DNA from: an uncultured Vibrio sp.
GTDB taxonomy: Bacteria > Pseudomonadota > Gammaproteobacteria > Enterobacterales > Vibrionaceae
DNA length: 64,000 bases
Direction of reading: 5' to 3'
Assembly: GCF_963675395.1 (NCBI RefSeq)
Contig: NZ_OY776223.1
Span: 992,001 to 1,056,000, forward strand
The notes beneath the pieces were generated by a model. That model was given only the letters and a program-made list of their open reading frames with translations. It did no database searches and was not told the DNA's origin. Shown here piece by piece: positions 10,399 through 19,504 of this stretch. The stretch's first letter is position 1. Every line of letters starts with the position of its first letter. A program made the position numbers and the translations under genes.

Positions 10399-11157
10399 CT
10401 AAACCGGATTATCAATATCCACGAACTCGACTTGTAAACCGTATTCATCAGCCAACCACTTACCAAGCGCTTTGATACCATACCGCTCTGTAGCATGATG
10501 TCCCGCCGAGAAATAATGAATGTCCATCTCTCGCGCAGTATAAGTGGTACGCTCAGATATTTCACCAGAGATAAAGGCATCCAATCCATGCTGAACAGCC
10601 AGCTCGATAAAATCTTGCCCGCCACCAGTACACCAACCTACGGTCTCGATCATCTTATCTGCATTATCTGGGGCGATATGCAGAGGTGCTCTGTCAAGTA
10701 TCTGATTTATCTTGCTCGCAAATTCAGCACCTGTTAACGGCTTTTTCAAACGGCCAAACATCGCCACTGACTGGGGATGACCTTCCAGACCACCTTCAAC
10801 ATCAATTTCCAGCAGTCTTGCCAACTCAACGTTGTTACCAAGGTCCGGGTGAATATCAAGCGGAAGGTGATATCCGTACAAGTTAATATCATTTTTAATT
10901 AAGCTACGGATGCGATTTCCCTTCATACCACGAATGGGCTCAGGTTCGCCTTTCCAGAAATACCCATGATGGACAATCAATGCATCAGCATTAAGCTCAA
11001 CGGCTTTATTGATCAAAGCCTGTGAAGCCGTCACACCAGTGACGATACGATTGACTGCTGACGTACCTTCTACCTGCAATCCGTTAGGGGCATAATCTTT
11101 AATTAACTGTGGTGACAGTTTGTCGTTAAGAATCTGTTCTAGCTTTAAGTTATTCAT
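10399..11157 (-). CDS. ybgI: Nif3-like dinuclear metal-centre protein (YbgI family)
   Basis: Member of the widely conserved Nif3/YbgI family, which forms hexameric rings with a two-metal site per subunit; the physiological reaction is unsettled. Metal-site histidines are in LIVHHGYFWKGE and near the C-terminus in SAGHHATERYG; SGEISERTTY is also typical. Three consecutive ATGs occur at 11163, 11160 and 11157. GGAAG stands 2, 5 and 8 nt before them, so the third (MNNLKLEQIL, 252 aa) is the likeliest start. It converges with gltA. Confidence 0.88.
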   Translation of the reverse strand: MNNLKLEQILNDKLSPQLIKDYAPNGLQVEGTSAVNRIVTGVTASQALINKAVELNADALIVHHGYFWKGEPEPIRGMKGNRIRSLIKNDINLYGYHLPLDIHPDLGNNVELARLLEIDVEGGLEGHPQSVAMFGRLKKPLTGAEFASKINQILDRAPLHIAPDNADKMIETVGWCTGGGQDFIELAVQHGLDAFISGEISERTTYTAREMDIHYFSAGHHATERYGIKALGKWLADEYGLQVEFVDIDNPV

Positions 11158-11306
11158 CATCACTTCCGATTTCTAATGCATGTTTAAAGTGTATATCGAA
11201 CCGAGATAATGATGCCAGACATCCTGTCCCCATCGTTGGCAAATTTCGGTACAATAACCCTGCTTCGTCACTTTATTGCTAAAGCTAAGGGTTAAAAGGA
11301 TACGGG

Positions 11307-12065
11307 ATGAATCAACTGCAACGCTTTTATGATTGGATCGCATCATCACCACCACTTTTTCAATTGCAACCACCGTTTGCAACACTAGAAGATTTATCCG
11401 TTACTCCCTTATGTGAGTCAGAAGAATACACAGGTAACCCTAGACTCGGCTTTCTCTACCAGCACTTATGCACCACTGCGCTTGCTAATTCTTATCGCTA
11501 CCAAGTAATCGCGGATGAAATTCAGTTGAATGACGCCAATGGAAGAACCATTGGCGCTGTGGATTTAGTTTTGCAAAATACTGAGTCTGGTCAAATGGAA
11601 CACTGGGAAGTTGCTATTAAATTCTACCTTCTTCATCAAGGCATTTGGTACGGGCCCAATGCCCATGATCAATTACATATAAAGCTGGATAGAATGCTCA
11701 GTCATCAATTGAAGATGAGTGAAAGACCAGAGTTTCAGCAAATACTGCCTCTCGAAACCCCACCAGAAGAGCGTCTGTTGATGCAAGGCCGCCTCTATAT
11801 TAATCCGTTTTCATCGGAGACAACGCCAACGGAGTGTTTGGGTTATGAGATTAATACCTCTCAAATAAGCGGGCATTGGTGCTACCAAAGCCAGTGGGAC
11901 TTGATTACAAAGCCGCTTTATCATCTGAGCAAACCTTGCTGGGCGATGGGTACCGATGACTTTTCCCACCCTATTGAGAAACCGTCGGGCCGATTTAAGC
12001 ATGCACAAACTGAAGATGGTGAGTTCTGGTTTATTGTGCCAGATAACTGGCCCGGGCAACGTTGA
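11307..12065 (+). CDS. DUF1853 family protein
   Basis: Conserved protein of unknown function, 252 aa, no signal peptide or membrane segment. I recognise it as DUF1853. Residues ~85-110 read GAVDLVLQ then HWEVAIKFYL, a D...E-x-x-x-K/ExK-like pattern resembling the PD-(D/E)XK nuclease core, but this is only a motif impression. A good AAAAGGA precedes the ATG. It is divergent from ybgI and converges with pgm across a shared terminator. Confidence 0.75.
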   Translation: MNQLQRFYDWIASSPPLFQLQPPFATLEDLSVTPLCESEEYTGNPRLGFLYQHLCTTALANSYRYQVIADEIQLNDANGRTIGAVDLVLQNTESGQMEHWEVAIKFYLLHQGIWYGPNAHDQLHIKLDRMLSHQLKMSERPEFQQILPLETPPEERLLMQGRLYINPFSSETTPTECLGYEINTSQISGHWCYQSQWDLITKPLYHLSKPCWAMGTDDFSHPIEKPSGRFKHAQTEDGEFWFIVPDNWPGQR

Positions 12066-12110
12066 AGCTCTAAGCGTTCTTTTTTAAATCTCAGTCAAGG
12101 CAAAATAAAA

Positions 12111-12138
12111 AAGGGTTGATGCTTTCACATCAACCCTT
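12111..12138. terminator. Terminator between the DUF1853 gene and pgm
   Basis: Perfect 11-bp stem AAGGGTTGATG / CATCAACCCTT with a 6-nt loop. It is preceded by an A-run, which gives T-rich RNA for the minus strand, so it mainly serves pgm. A weaker T-run (CAATTTT) follows for the plus strand. Confidence 0.8.
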
Positions 12139-12165
12139 CAATTTTCTATCAAAAGCTGTTGAATC

Positions 12166-13812
12166 TTACAGACCAGCGGCTGCAAATACCTGATTAACAA
12201 TCTCTTGTGCTTCGGCTTCGATCTGTTTTAGGTGTTCTTCACCTTTGAAGCTTTCACAGTAAATTTTGTAGATGTCTTCCGTACCAGATGGGCGCGCTGC
12301 GAACCAACCGTTTTCTGTAGTGACTTTTAAACCGCCGATCGCCGCACCATTACCTGGAGCATGAGTGAGTCGAGCGGTGATTGCATCACCAGCCAATGTT
12401 TCTGCAGAGACCATTTCCGGAGACAGCTTTTTCAGCACGTCTTTTTGCGGACCGTTCGCTACTGCTTGGATACGGTTGTACTTAGATTCTCCATGCTTCG
12501 CTGCCAGCTCTTCGTAGTACTCTTGCGGGTTCTTACCCGTCACTGCTGTAATTTCAGCCGCTAATAGGCAAAGCAAGATGCCATCTTTGTCAGTAGACCA
12601 CGGCGTGCCATCTTTACGTAGGAAAGAAGCACCCGCACTTTCTTCACCACCAAAACCGAACTTACCCGTGTAAAGGCCATCAACAAACCATTTAAAGCCA
12701 ACGGGTACTTCACACAGCTCACGACCAAGATCCGCCACAACACGGTCGATCAGTGCACTCGAAACCAGTGTCTTACCAACAGCGACATCTTTACCCCATG
12801 CCTCACGATGACGGTATAGGTAGTCGATACATACCGCTAGGTAATGGTTTGGATTCATCAAACCTTTTGGTGTAACAATACCGTGGCGGTCATAATCCGG
12901 GTCATTACCAAACGCCAGATCGTATTCATCTTTCAGCGCCAACAGACCCGCCATTGCGTATGGTGAAGAACAGTCCATACGGACCACGCCATCTTTATCC
13001 AGTGACATAAATTGGAATGATGGGTCAATCGCTTCACTAACCAGAGTAAGGTCTAGGTTGTAAGCTTTGCCAATTTGGCGCCAGTAGTCGATACCGCTGC
13101 CGCCTAGTGGATCAACACCAATTTTTAGGTTGGCTTTTTGAATCGCTTCCATATCGATCACGTTAACCAGATCATCGATATAGGGTTTTACTAAGTCGAC
13201 TTCCACAAACAAGTCAGACGCTTTTGCATCTTGTAGTGGCAGACGCTTCACACCTGTTAGTCCTTCGGCGATCAGCGCATTAGCTCTGTCTTCAATCGCC
13301 TGAGTCAATTCCGCTTCCGCAGGTCCACCATGAGTCGGGTTGTATTTGATACCACCGTCTTGTGGGGGGTTGTGCGATGGGGTAATCACAATGCCATCCG
13401 CTTTTTCATCGTGTTTGATGTTGTAAGTCAGAATAGCATGAGAGATACCTGGGGTTGGTGTGTAGCCATTGTCTTGCTGAACGATCACTTTTACACCGTT
13501 CGCAATCAATACTTCAATAACACTAGAAAAAGCCGGCTCTGATAGTGCGTGGGTATCTTTACCGACAAACAGTGGCCCTGTCGTGCCCTGCTCTGCACGG
13601 ACTTCTGCAACCGCCTGTGCAATGGCTAAGATGTGATTTTCATTAAAGGTATGCTTGTCTGCAGTACCACGGTGACCTGATGTACCGAATTGAACCTTAT
13701 GTTCTGGGTTAGTTGCATCAGGTTGAAGTAAGAAGTAGTTAGCAACTAACGCCGGAATATTATGAAGATCTTCCTGCTGCGCTTTTTGCCCAGCACGAGG
13801 GTGCATAGCCAT
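12166..13812 (-). CDS. pgm: Phosphoglucomutase, alpha-D-glucose specific
   Basis: Interconverts glucose 1-phosphate and glucose 6-phosphate, feeding glycogen, trehalose and cell-envelope sugar synthesis. It has the active-site phosphoserine motif [12 protein letters not shown], the Mg2+ loop DPDYDRHG, the sugar-binding GGEESAG and the phosphate-binding [10 protein letters not shown]. The upstream ATG at 13821 has its AAGG site at zero spacing. The ATG at 13812 (MAMHPRAGQ) has 9-nt spacing and matches the E. coli N-terminus MAIHNRAGQ, so it is chosen (548 aa). It is downstream of seqA, as in E. coli. Confidence 0.95.
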   Translation of the reverse strand: MAMHPRAGQKAQQEDLHNIPALVANYFLLQPDATNPEHKVQFGTSGHRGTADKHTFNENHILAIAQAVAEVRAEQGTTGPLFVGKDTHALSEPAFSSVIEVLIANGVKVIVQQDNGYTPTPGISHAILTYNIKHDEKADGIVITPSHNPPQDGGIKYNPTHGGPAEAELTQAIEDRANALIAEGLTGVKRLPLQDAKASDLFVEVDLVKPYIDDLVNVIDMEAIQKANLKIGVDPLGGSGIDYWRQIGKAYNLDLTLVSEAIDPSFQFMSLDKDGVVRMDCSSPYAMAGLLALKDEYDLAFGNDPDYDRHGIVTPKGLMNPNHYLAVCIDYLYRHREAWGKDVAVGKTLVSSALIDRVVADLGRELCEVPVGFKWFVDGLYTGKFGFGGEESAGASFLRKDGTPWSTDKDGILLCLLAAEITAVTGKNPQEYYEELAAKHGESKYNRIQAVANGPQKDVLKKLSPEMVSAETLAGDAITARLTHAPGNGAAIGGLKVTTENGWFAARPSGTEDIYKIYCESFKGEEHLKQIEAEAQEIVNQVFAAAGL

Positions 13813-13843
13813 GTCTGACATCCTTTCTTTAAATATAACAAAC

Positions 13844-13889
13844 TAAAAAGCCTCATAATATCCGCTAAATGCTACACATTATGAGGCTT
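13844..13889 (-). terminator. Hairpin/terminator between seqA and pgm
   Basis: Perfect 12-bp inverted repeat AAGCCTCATAAT (13848-13859) and ATTATGAGGCTT (13878-13889) with an 18-nt loop. On the minus strand it is followed by TTTTT. It sits in the 89-bp seqA-pgm gap and would lower read-through into pgm. Confidence 0.7.
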
Positions 13890-13901
13890 CTATCAGGTTT
13901 C

Positions 13902-14444
13902 TTATATTGAACCTGTTACTTTTTCTATTAAGTCCGGTTGGAAACCCATGTGTGTCATCACTTGTTCAACCATCTGTCTCTTACGGCAGGTATTATTATT
14001 GGTGATAACCCAAAATGGAGTTTCTGGAATAGCTTTAGGTTTGGTTGTATTGCCGTTAGCCAGCAAGGTTTCTTCATTATCCGCAAAGTAGACGCGCTTA
14101 CGTCCCTTCACATTTGTCGCTTGCGAGAATCCTTCTGGATTTAACTTATGTAATGTTGATAGAACCAACATGAAGCGATCAATCGCTTTCTTAAGATCAG
14201 CAAACTCATCAGAGATTAACAGTGAACGCATTTCTTTCACTGTATCAACCTGTTCGGCTTTACCTGCATCTTTACTTACTACAATCCCTTGTGGCTTCTC
14301 TACTACAGGTGCAGCTTCCACTGCCTGCAACTGACCATCAAGGTTTAAAAGGCGTCGCAAAATATCTGAGGCACTTTCACCGATATGCTTAGTTTGGCCA
14401 GCAATGTAACGGTATAGATCCTCATCAACCTCAATTGTTTTCAT
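13902..14444 (-). CDS. seqA: Negative modulator of replication initiation SeqA
   Basis: Binds hemimethylated GATC clusters, sequesters oriC after initiation and organises nascent DNA. The N-terminal oligomerisation domain MKTIEVDEDLYRYIAGQTKH is nearly the same as E. coli SeqA. The C-terminal DNA-binding domain (about 110-180) contains KGRKRVYFADNEETLL and VITNNNTCRKRQMV. It is 180 aa, as expected. It is divergent from ybfF and followed by pgm, a synteny shared with enterobacteria. Confidence 0.96.
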   Translation of the reverse strand: MKTIEVDEDLYRYIAGQTKHIGESASDILRRLLNLDGQLQAVEAAPVVEKPQGIVVSKDAGKAEQVDTVKEMRSLLISDEFADLKKAIDRFMLVLSTLHKLNPEGFSQATNVKGRKRVYFADNEETLLANGNTTKPKAIPETPFWVITNNNTCRKRQMVEQVMTHMGFQPDLIEKVTGSI

Positions 14445-14482
14445 TCGCTTTTCACATTCTCAATGTTTAAACTCTGGGGAAT

Positions 14483-14544
14483 TATACCCAAATAACTTCA
14501 AGAAGCTAGGTTCAGCGAGAATGACTTGAAGTCATTTGGGTATA
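14483..14544. repeat. Palindromic intergenic repeat, copy 1 (62 bp)
   Basis: Two 20-bp arms (14483-14502 and 14525-14544) beginning TATACCCAAAT and ending ATTTGGGTATA pair with one mismatch (G-U possible). They surround a spacer containing GCTAGGTTCAGCGAG. The same spacer and ends recur at 57494-57544. It lies between the divergent seqA and ybfF starts and must form part of both 5' regions. It is consistent with a small non-autonomous palindromic repeat of Vibrio genomes. Confidence 0.8.
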
Positions 14545-14596
14545 CAACGAGATCCTCTAGGATACTCCACGTTAAACCCATCACGAATAAGATAAA

Positions 14597-15364
14597 ATGT
14601 CAGCATTACTCAACTATAAGCAGGAAGGCCAAGGCCAAACAGTTGTTTTGATTCACGGATTGTTTGGTAGTTTAAGTAATCTGGGCCTTTTGGCTCGTGA
14701 CCTTGTCCAAGATTACAATGTGATCAGTATTGATCTGCGAAATCATGGTCTTTCGTTCCACTCGGACACACATACTTACACCGATATGGCACAAGACGTT
14801 GCCAAATTGCTTCACCACTTGAATATTGAACCAGCGATCATTATCGGGCATTCCATGGGCGGAAAAGTCGCGATGAAGCTCGTAGACATCGCCCCACAAT
14901 TGGTGCAGCAGTTAGTCGTACTGGACATCGCTCCTGTTGCCTACACGACAAATCGTCATGAAAACGTGTTTAATGGTCTGCAAGCCGTCATTGCCCAAAA
15001 GCCAACAAGCCGCCAGCAAGCGATGGACGTACTCGCTCAACATGTGGAGATCGATGGTGTAAGGCAGTTTCTTTCGAAGTCGCTGTATAAAGACGGAGAT
15101 AAAATGGCATGGCGCTTTAACGTCAAAAGCCTGTTGGAAAATTACGCCGAAATTATTGGCTGGCAAGAGATAGCACCTATTGAGATCCCAACCCTATTTA
15201 TTAAGGGTGGTGAATCAGACTATTTAATGCCGGAGCATCAACCTGCCGTCCAGCGACAGTTTAAGCAAGCCAAAGCACATATTATCGCCAATACAGGGCA
15301 TTGGTTACATGCAGAAAAGCCAGCAGAAGTCATGCGAGTGATCAGGAAATACATTTCGGGTTAA
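14597..15364 (+). CDS. ybfF: Alpha/beta-hydrolase esterase YbfF
   Basis: Cytoplasmic alpha/beta-hydrolase; the E. coli homologue is an acyl-CoA/short-chain ester hydrolase. The oxyanion-region motif HGLFGSLSN is near residue 20. The nucleophile S86 lies in GHSMGGK and the catalytic H235 in NTGHWLHAEKP. It is 255 aa. It is divergent from seqA, as in enterobacteria. The ribosome site is weak (TAAGAT). Confidence 0.9.
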   Translation: MSALLNYKQEGQGQTVVLIHGLFGSLSNLGLLARDLVQDYNVISIDLRNHGLSFHSDTHTYTDMAQDVAKLLHHLNIEPAIIIGHSMGGKVAMKLVDIAPQLVQQLVVLDIAPVAYTTNRHENVFNGLQAVIAQKPTSRQQAMDVLAQHVEIDGVRQFLSKSLYKDGDKMAWRFNVKSLLENYAEIIGWQEIAPIEIPTLFIKGGESDYLMPEHQPAVQRQFKQAKAHIIANTGHWLHAEKPAEVMRVIRKYISG

Positions 15365-15475
15365 CAATTTCACCAACAAGCATTGATTATTGGAATAACC
15401 GCTCAGGTATTGCATTAACTTTACCGATTAACAGTGGTATAGTTCGCGCAATAATTTTCGGCATGAAGGACTACA

Positions 15476-15697
15476 ATGCTCTACGACTACATGGATATGC
15501 TCGAATCTATCGGGCTCGATCTTCTTTTTGCTGCTATCTTCTTCTTCATCGGGATGGCAATAAAAGATGTGCTAAAGCAAGGCAATGTACCTGTTTTTGG
15601 TCGTCGTATTGTATGGTTAGTCCTTTTTCTAGGCTGTGCTGGTTTTATCGCGAAAGGGATAATTCAGCTAACGTGGGAAGGCTCGGGGTTAGGCTAA
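15476..15697 (+). CDS. DUF2788 small membrane protein
   Basis: 73-aa protein with two hydrophobic helices (about 12-33 and 46-66) separated by a basic loop KDVLKQGNVPVFGRR, so a small inner-membrane hairpin. I recognise it as the DUF2788 family commonly found just upstream of fldA; function unknown. AAGGA stands 6 nt before the ATG. Only 48 bp separate it from fldA, so they are probably co-transcribed. Confidence 0.82.
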   Translation: MLYDYMDMLESIGLDLLFAAIFFFIGMAIKDVLKQGNVPVFGRRIVWLVLFLGCAGFIAKGIIQLTWEGSGLG

Positions 15698-15745
15698 ACC
15701 CTTAGTACCATCGCCAACAACAAACAATGTAAAGGTATAGACTCT

Positions 15746-16279
15746 ATGGCAAGTGTAGGTATCTTCTTCGGTAGCGACACAGGTAATACTGAAGCCGTTG
15801 CAAAGATGATTCAAAAGCAACTAGGTAAGCAACTGGTTCACGTTCAAGACATCGCGAAAAGCAGCAAAGAAGACATTGATAACTTTGATCTTCTACTTCT
15901 AGGTATCCCGACTTGGTACTATGGTGAAGCTCAGTGTGATTGGGATGACTTTTTCCCAGAGCTTGAGCAAATTGACTTCTCTACGAAGTTAGTTGCTATC
16001 TTTGGTTGTGGTGACCAAGAAGACTACGCAGAGTACTTCTGTGATGCGATGGGTACCGTACGTGACATCGTAGAATCAAAAGGCGGCACTATCCTAGGTC
16101 ATACATCGACTGAAGGCTATGAATTCGAAGCATCTAAAGCGCTGGTAGAAGGTGATGATAGTCAGTTCGTTGGTCTGTGTATCGATGAAGACCGTCAACC
16201 AGAGTTAACAGATGAGCGCGTTGAGAGCTGGGTAAAACAGATTTACGAAGAGATGTGTTTAGCTGAGCTTGAAGGCTAA
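15746..16279 (+). CDS. fldA: Flavodoxin I
   Basis: Small FMN electron carrier that serves cobalamin-dependent methionine synthase, radical-SAM enzymes and isoprenoid synthesis. The FMN phosphate-binding loop SDTGNTEA is at residues 10-17, and the FMN-stacking segment is PTWYYGE at about 55-61. It is 177 aa, long-chain type. It stands upstream of fur as in E. coli, but here a DUF4442 gene on the opposite strand comes between them. An intrinsic terminator follows. Confidence 0.96.
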   Translation: MASVGIFFGSDTGNTEAVAKMIQKQLGKQLVHVQDIAKSSKEDIDNFDLLLLGIPTWYYGEAQCDWDDFFPELEQIDFSTKLVAIFGCGDQEDYAEYFCDAMGTVRDIVESKGGTILGHTSTEGYEFEASKALVEGDDSQFVGLCIDEDRQPELTDERVESWVKQIYEEMCLAELEG

Positions 16280-16294
16280 TACAGGTTCTGAGTT

Positions 16295-16320
16295 AAGACC
16301 TCCTTTCCGGAGGTCTTTTT
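16295..16320 (+). terminator. fldA terminator
   Basis: Stem AAGACCTCC / GGAGGTCTT with a 5-nt loop, followed by TTT. The end of the converging DUF4442 gene is 12 bp away. Confidence 0.85.
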
Positions 16321-16331
16321 GTAGGTAATGG

Positions 16332-16835
16332 TTAGGAAGCTTCCGTTGTGACCTCTTCTTCTCGGTACTGAGGCTTTTTACGAACATACAGCTTGCGTTT
16401 TACTTCAGACACCACGTTCCCGTCCCTATCTTTGACATGAATAATAAACTCAGGGAACCATTTATCACCATTACGCGTTTTTTTAAATATTTCTTCAATC
16501 ATCCCTTGTGAGATTTCAAAATCTGCAAACAAGTCACTATGCCCCGGTTTGATAAAGTTAATGCTCGCTTCTTTATCCCAGACATAATATTCCTCACGGA
16601 GAATCCCAATCAGCATCATCGAATAAATGGGATCCGTAAGAGAAAAGATACTTCCCCCATATTGAGTTCGATTGGCGTTTTTATTCCACCAATTCAGCTT
16701 CAAACGTACTTTAACTAAACGAAAGTCATCAGAAATATGTAAAATTTTGATTCCAGCTCCCCAGAATGGGGGCCAAAGATTGAGTCCAAATTTTATGATT
16801 CCTGGCTTATAAATTTTGGCAATCCGCTTATCCAT
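16332..16835 (-). CDS. DUF4442 hotdog-fold thioesterase-like protein
   Basis: 167-aa cytoplasmic protein with the pattern of the DUF4442 branch of the hotdog thioesterase fold: KLNWWNKNANRTQYGGSIFS, then a helix LTDPIYSMMLIGIL. The substrate is unknown. AAGGA precedes the ATG. It lies between fldA and fur on the opposite strand, and its promoter region is shared divergently with fur. Confidence 0.78.
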   Translation of the reverse strand: MDKRIAKIYKPGIIKFGLNLWPPFWGAGIKILHISDDFRLVKVRLKLNWWNKNANRTQYGGSIFSLTDPIYSMMLIGILREEYYVWDKEASINFIKPGHSDLFADFEISQGMIEEIFKKTRNGDKWFPEFIIHVKDRDGNVVSEVKRKLYVRKKPQYREEEVTTEAS

Positions 16836-16977
16836 TGCAATCCTTGCTCTCCAGGCGATTTATGTTACTAATTTGTAACAGGTAAGAGCTCTAATATAAT
16901 TGACCGATTTCTAATTTACAAAGAAAGAATATATTAACCCTTTGAAGTTCGTGGTTTAATGTTTTTTGCCATTCGCC

Positions 16978-16983
16978 TATAAT
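16978..16983 (+). promoter_or_regulatory. Candidate -10 element for fur
   Basis: An exact TATAAT lies 55 bp upstream of the fur ATG, within the 202-bp gap. The hexamer 17 bp upstream (TTTAAT) is a poor -35. No clear Fur-box repeat is visible here. Confidence 0.4.
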
Positions 16984-17037
16984 GGTAGCAATATTGAATT
17001 CTGTTAAATCGCTGCAGATGACCCAACGGGAAAGTAT

Positions 17038-17487
17038 ATGTCAGATAATAATCAGGCGCTGAAAGACGCGGGTTTAAAAGTAACCCTTCCAAGGCTAAAA
17101 ATTCTAGAAGTACTTCAGCAGCCAGACTGCCAGCACATCAGTGCTGAAGATTTGTACAAAAAGTTGATTGATCTAGGTGAAGAAATCGGTCTAGCAACCG
17201 TTTATCGAGTACTAAACCAATTCGACGATGCTGGGATTGTCACTCGCCACCACTTCGAAGGTGGTAAGTCTGTCTTCGAACTGTCAACTCAACATCACCA
17301 TGACCACCTAGTGTGTCTAGATTGTGGTGAAGTTATTGAGTTTTCAGACGATCTTATCGAAGAACGACAAAAAGAAATTGCTGCTAAGTACAACGTGACT
17401 CTGACTAACCATAGCCTTTACCTATACGGTAAATGTGGCGATGGTAGTTGCAAAGACGATCCAAACGCACACAAGCCAAAGAAATAA
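17038..17487 (+). CDS. fur: Ferric uptake regulator Fur
   Basis: Fe2+-responsive repressor of siderophore, iron-uptake and other genes. The N-terminal winged helix (about 1-82) has GLATVYRVLNQFDDAG as its recognition region. Metal-binding residues are HHHDH (86-90), the zinc cysteines C93/C96 in CLDCGE, and C133/C138 near the C-terminus. It is 149 aa. The ATG has GGGAAAG upstream. A strong terminator follows. Confidence 0.98.
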   Translation: MSDNNQALKDAGLKVTLPRLKILEVLQQPDCQHISAEDLYKKLIDLGEEIGLATVYRVLNQFDDAGIVTRHHFEGGKSVFELSTQHHHDHLVCLDCGEVIEFSDDLIEERQKEIAAKYNVTLTNHSLYLYGKCGDGSCKDDPNAHKPKK

Positions 17488-17497
17488 TCATTAATTG

Positions 17498-17530
17498 AAA
17501 ATAAAAGCGCTCAATGAGCGCTTTTATTTT
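17498..17530. terminator. fur terminator
   Basis: Long AT-flanked stem AAAATAAAAGCGCT / AGCGCTTTTATTTT around a small loop, immediately after the fur stop. Confidence 0.85.
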
Positions 17531-17555
17531 ATCGGTTATCTCTTCGCCAAATATA

Positions 17556-17585
17556 AAAAATGCCAGTCATAGGACTGGCATTTTT
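17556..17585. terminator. Bidirectional terminator at the 3' end of glnS
   Basis: Perfect 13-bp stem AAAAATGCCAGTC / GACTGGCATTTTT with loop ATAG. It lies 14 bp from the glnS stop on the minus strand and can act in both directions. Confidence 0.88.
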
Positions 17586-17599
17586 ATTATCTTGTTCAA

Positions 17600-19270
17600 T
17601 TATTTCGCTTCAATCTTCGCCCAAGTATCACGAAGACCGACAGTGCGGTTGAACACTAACTTGTCTGCACTTGAGTCTTTCGAATCCGCACAGAAGTAGC
17701 CCATACGCTCAAACTGGTAACCTTTTTCTGCTTGTGCAGACGCTAAACTCGGCTCTACGAAGCCATTGATCACAACAAGTGACTCAGGGTTGATCGTCGT
17801 AGCAAAATCTTCAGCTGCAGCAGGGTTGGGTACTGTGAATAAGCGGTCATACAGACGAACTTCCGCTGGCAGTGCTTTATCCGCTGATACCCAGTGGATT
17901 ACACCTTTGACTTTACGACCATCCGCTGGATTCTTACCGAGTGTATCAGCGTCGTAAGTACAGAAAATCGTAGTGATGTTGCCTTCTGCGTCTTTTTCAA
18001 CACGCTCAGCTTTGATCACGTAAGCACCTCGCAGACGTACTTCTTTGCCTAGAACCAAACGCTTGTACTTCTTGTTCGCTTCTTCACGGAAGTCTTCACG
18101 TTCAATCCAAACTTCACGCGTAAACGGTACTTCGCGCTCACCCATTTCAGGTTTATTCGGATGGTTAGCAAGAGATAGGCTTTCTACCTTACCCTCTTCA
18201 AAGTTTTCAATAACCACTTTTACCGGGTCGAGTACAGCCATTGCACGTGGTGCATTTTCGTTTAGGTCGTCACGAATACAAGATTCAAGCGAGCTAAACT
18301 CGATCATGTTGTCTTGCTTAGTCACACCGATGCGTTTACAAAACTCACGGATTGATGCCGGAGTAAAGCCACGACGACGTAAACCAGAAACTGTTGGCAT
18401 GCGCGGGTCATCCCAACCGTTTACCAGTTTTTCCGTCACTAGTTGGTTCAGCTTACGCTTAGACATTACTGTGTATTCAAGGTTTAGACGGCTGAATTCG
18501 TACTGATGCGGACGACATTCAATGGTGATGTTGTCTAGTACCCAGTCATAAAGACGACGGTTATCCATAAACTCAAGCGTACAAATTGAGTGAGTGATAC
18601 CTTCTAACGCATCAGAGATACAGTGAGTAAAGTCGTACATTGGGTAAATGCACCACTTGTCACCTGTTTGATGGTGAGTCGCAAAACGAACACGGTATAG
18701 TACCGGATCACGCATAACCATGAATGAAGAGCCCATGTCAATCTTCGCACGAAGACAAGCTTTACCTTCTTCGAATTCACCTGCGCGCATTTGTTCGAAC
18801 TTCGCCAGGTTTTCTTCTACCGAGCGATCACGATACGGGCTTGGTTTACCTGGCGCTTTTAGTGTGCCGCGGTATTCGCGAATCTGCTCTGGACTTAGCT
18901 CATCTACATACGCTAAGCCTTTATTAATCAATTCAATTGCATATTCGTAAAGCTTATCGAAGTAGTTTGATGAGTAACATACTTCACCACTCCACTCGAA
19001 GCCTAACCAGTTTACATCTTTCTTGATAGACTCAACGTATTCGATGTCTTCTTTTTCAGGGTTTGTATCGTCGAAACGTAAGTTACATTGACCCTGGTAG
19101 TCCTGAGCAATACCGAAGTTCAAACAGATAGACTTAGCATGACCGATGTGCAGGTAACCATTCGGCTCCGGCGGGAATCGAGTATGCACGCTAGTGTGTT
19201 TGCCATCCGCTAGATCCTTATCAATGATCTGGCGAATAAAGTTTGATGGACGAGCATCAGCTTCACTCAT
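17600..19270 (-). CDS. glnS: Glutaminyl-tRNA synthetase
   Basis: Class I synthetase that charges tRNA-Gln. The HIGH motif is in [12 protein letters not shown] (about 36-47) and the KMSKS-equivalent is VMSKRKL. The C-terminal beta-barrel anticodon domain is intact. It is 556 aa, as in E. coli (554). GAGGTG stands upstream of the ATG at 19270. It converges on fur and appears to be a single-gene unit. Confidence 0.97.
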   Translation of the reverse strand: MSEADARPSNFIRQIIDKDLADGKHTSVHTRFPPEPNGYLHIGHAKSICLNFGIAQDYQGQCNLRFDDTNPEKEDIEYVESIKKDVNWLGFEWSGEVCYSSNYFDKLYEYAIELINKGLAYVDELSPEQIREYRGTLKAPGKPSPYRDRSVEENLAKFEQMRAGEFEEGKACLRAKIDMGSSFMVMRDPVLYRVRFATHHQTGDKWCIYPMYDFTHCISDALEGITHSICTLEFMDNRRLYDWVLDNITIECRPHQYEFSRLNLEYTVMSKRKLNQLVTEKLVNGWDDPRMPTVSGLRRRGFTPASIREFCKRIGVTKQDNMIEFSSLESCIRDDLNENAPRAMAVLDPVKVVIENFEEGKVESLSLANHPNKPEMGEREVPFTREVWIEREDFREEANKKYKRLVLGKEVRLRGAYVIKAERVEKDAEGNITTIFCTYDADTLGKNPADGRKVKGVIHWVSADKALPAEVRLYDRLFTVPNPAAAEDFATTINPESLVVINGFVEPSLASAQAEKGYQFERMGYFCADSKDSSADKLVFNRTVGLRDTWAKIEAK

Positions 19271-19456
19271 CTATAGCACCTCAAAATATTAGTATTGTCA
19301 GAGAAAACGGCACTCTACATCCAAGTATGGAAATGCGGAGTGAATTACCGCTAATGATCCACAATTCTAAGCAATTAGACAACAAGAACTCGTGCTAAAT
19401 CGTCAATATTTATCGAGTTAGCATGAAACCACAGCATATTCAAAGTTCCAAAACAA

Positions 19457-19484
19457 AAAAAGACCTCCCAAAGGAAGTCTTTTT
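19457..19484 (-). terminator. nagE terminator
   Basis: Stem AAAAAGACCTCC / GGAAGTCTTTTT with one mismatch and a CAAA loop; on the minus strand it is followed by a T7 run. It lies 20 bp after the nagE stop. Confidence 0.82.
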
Positions 19485-19504
19485 CATAATTTTGTTTAAT
19501 GCGA

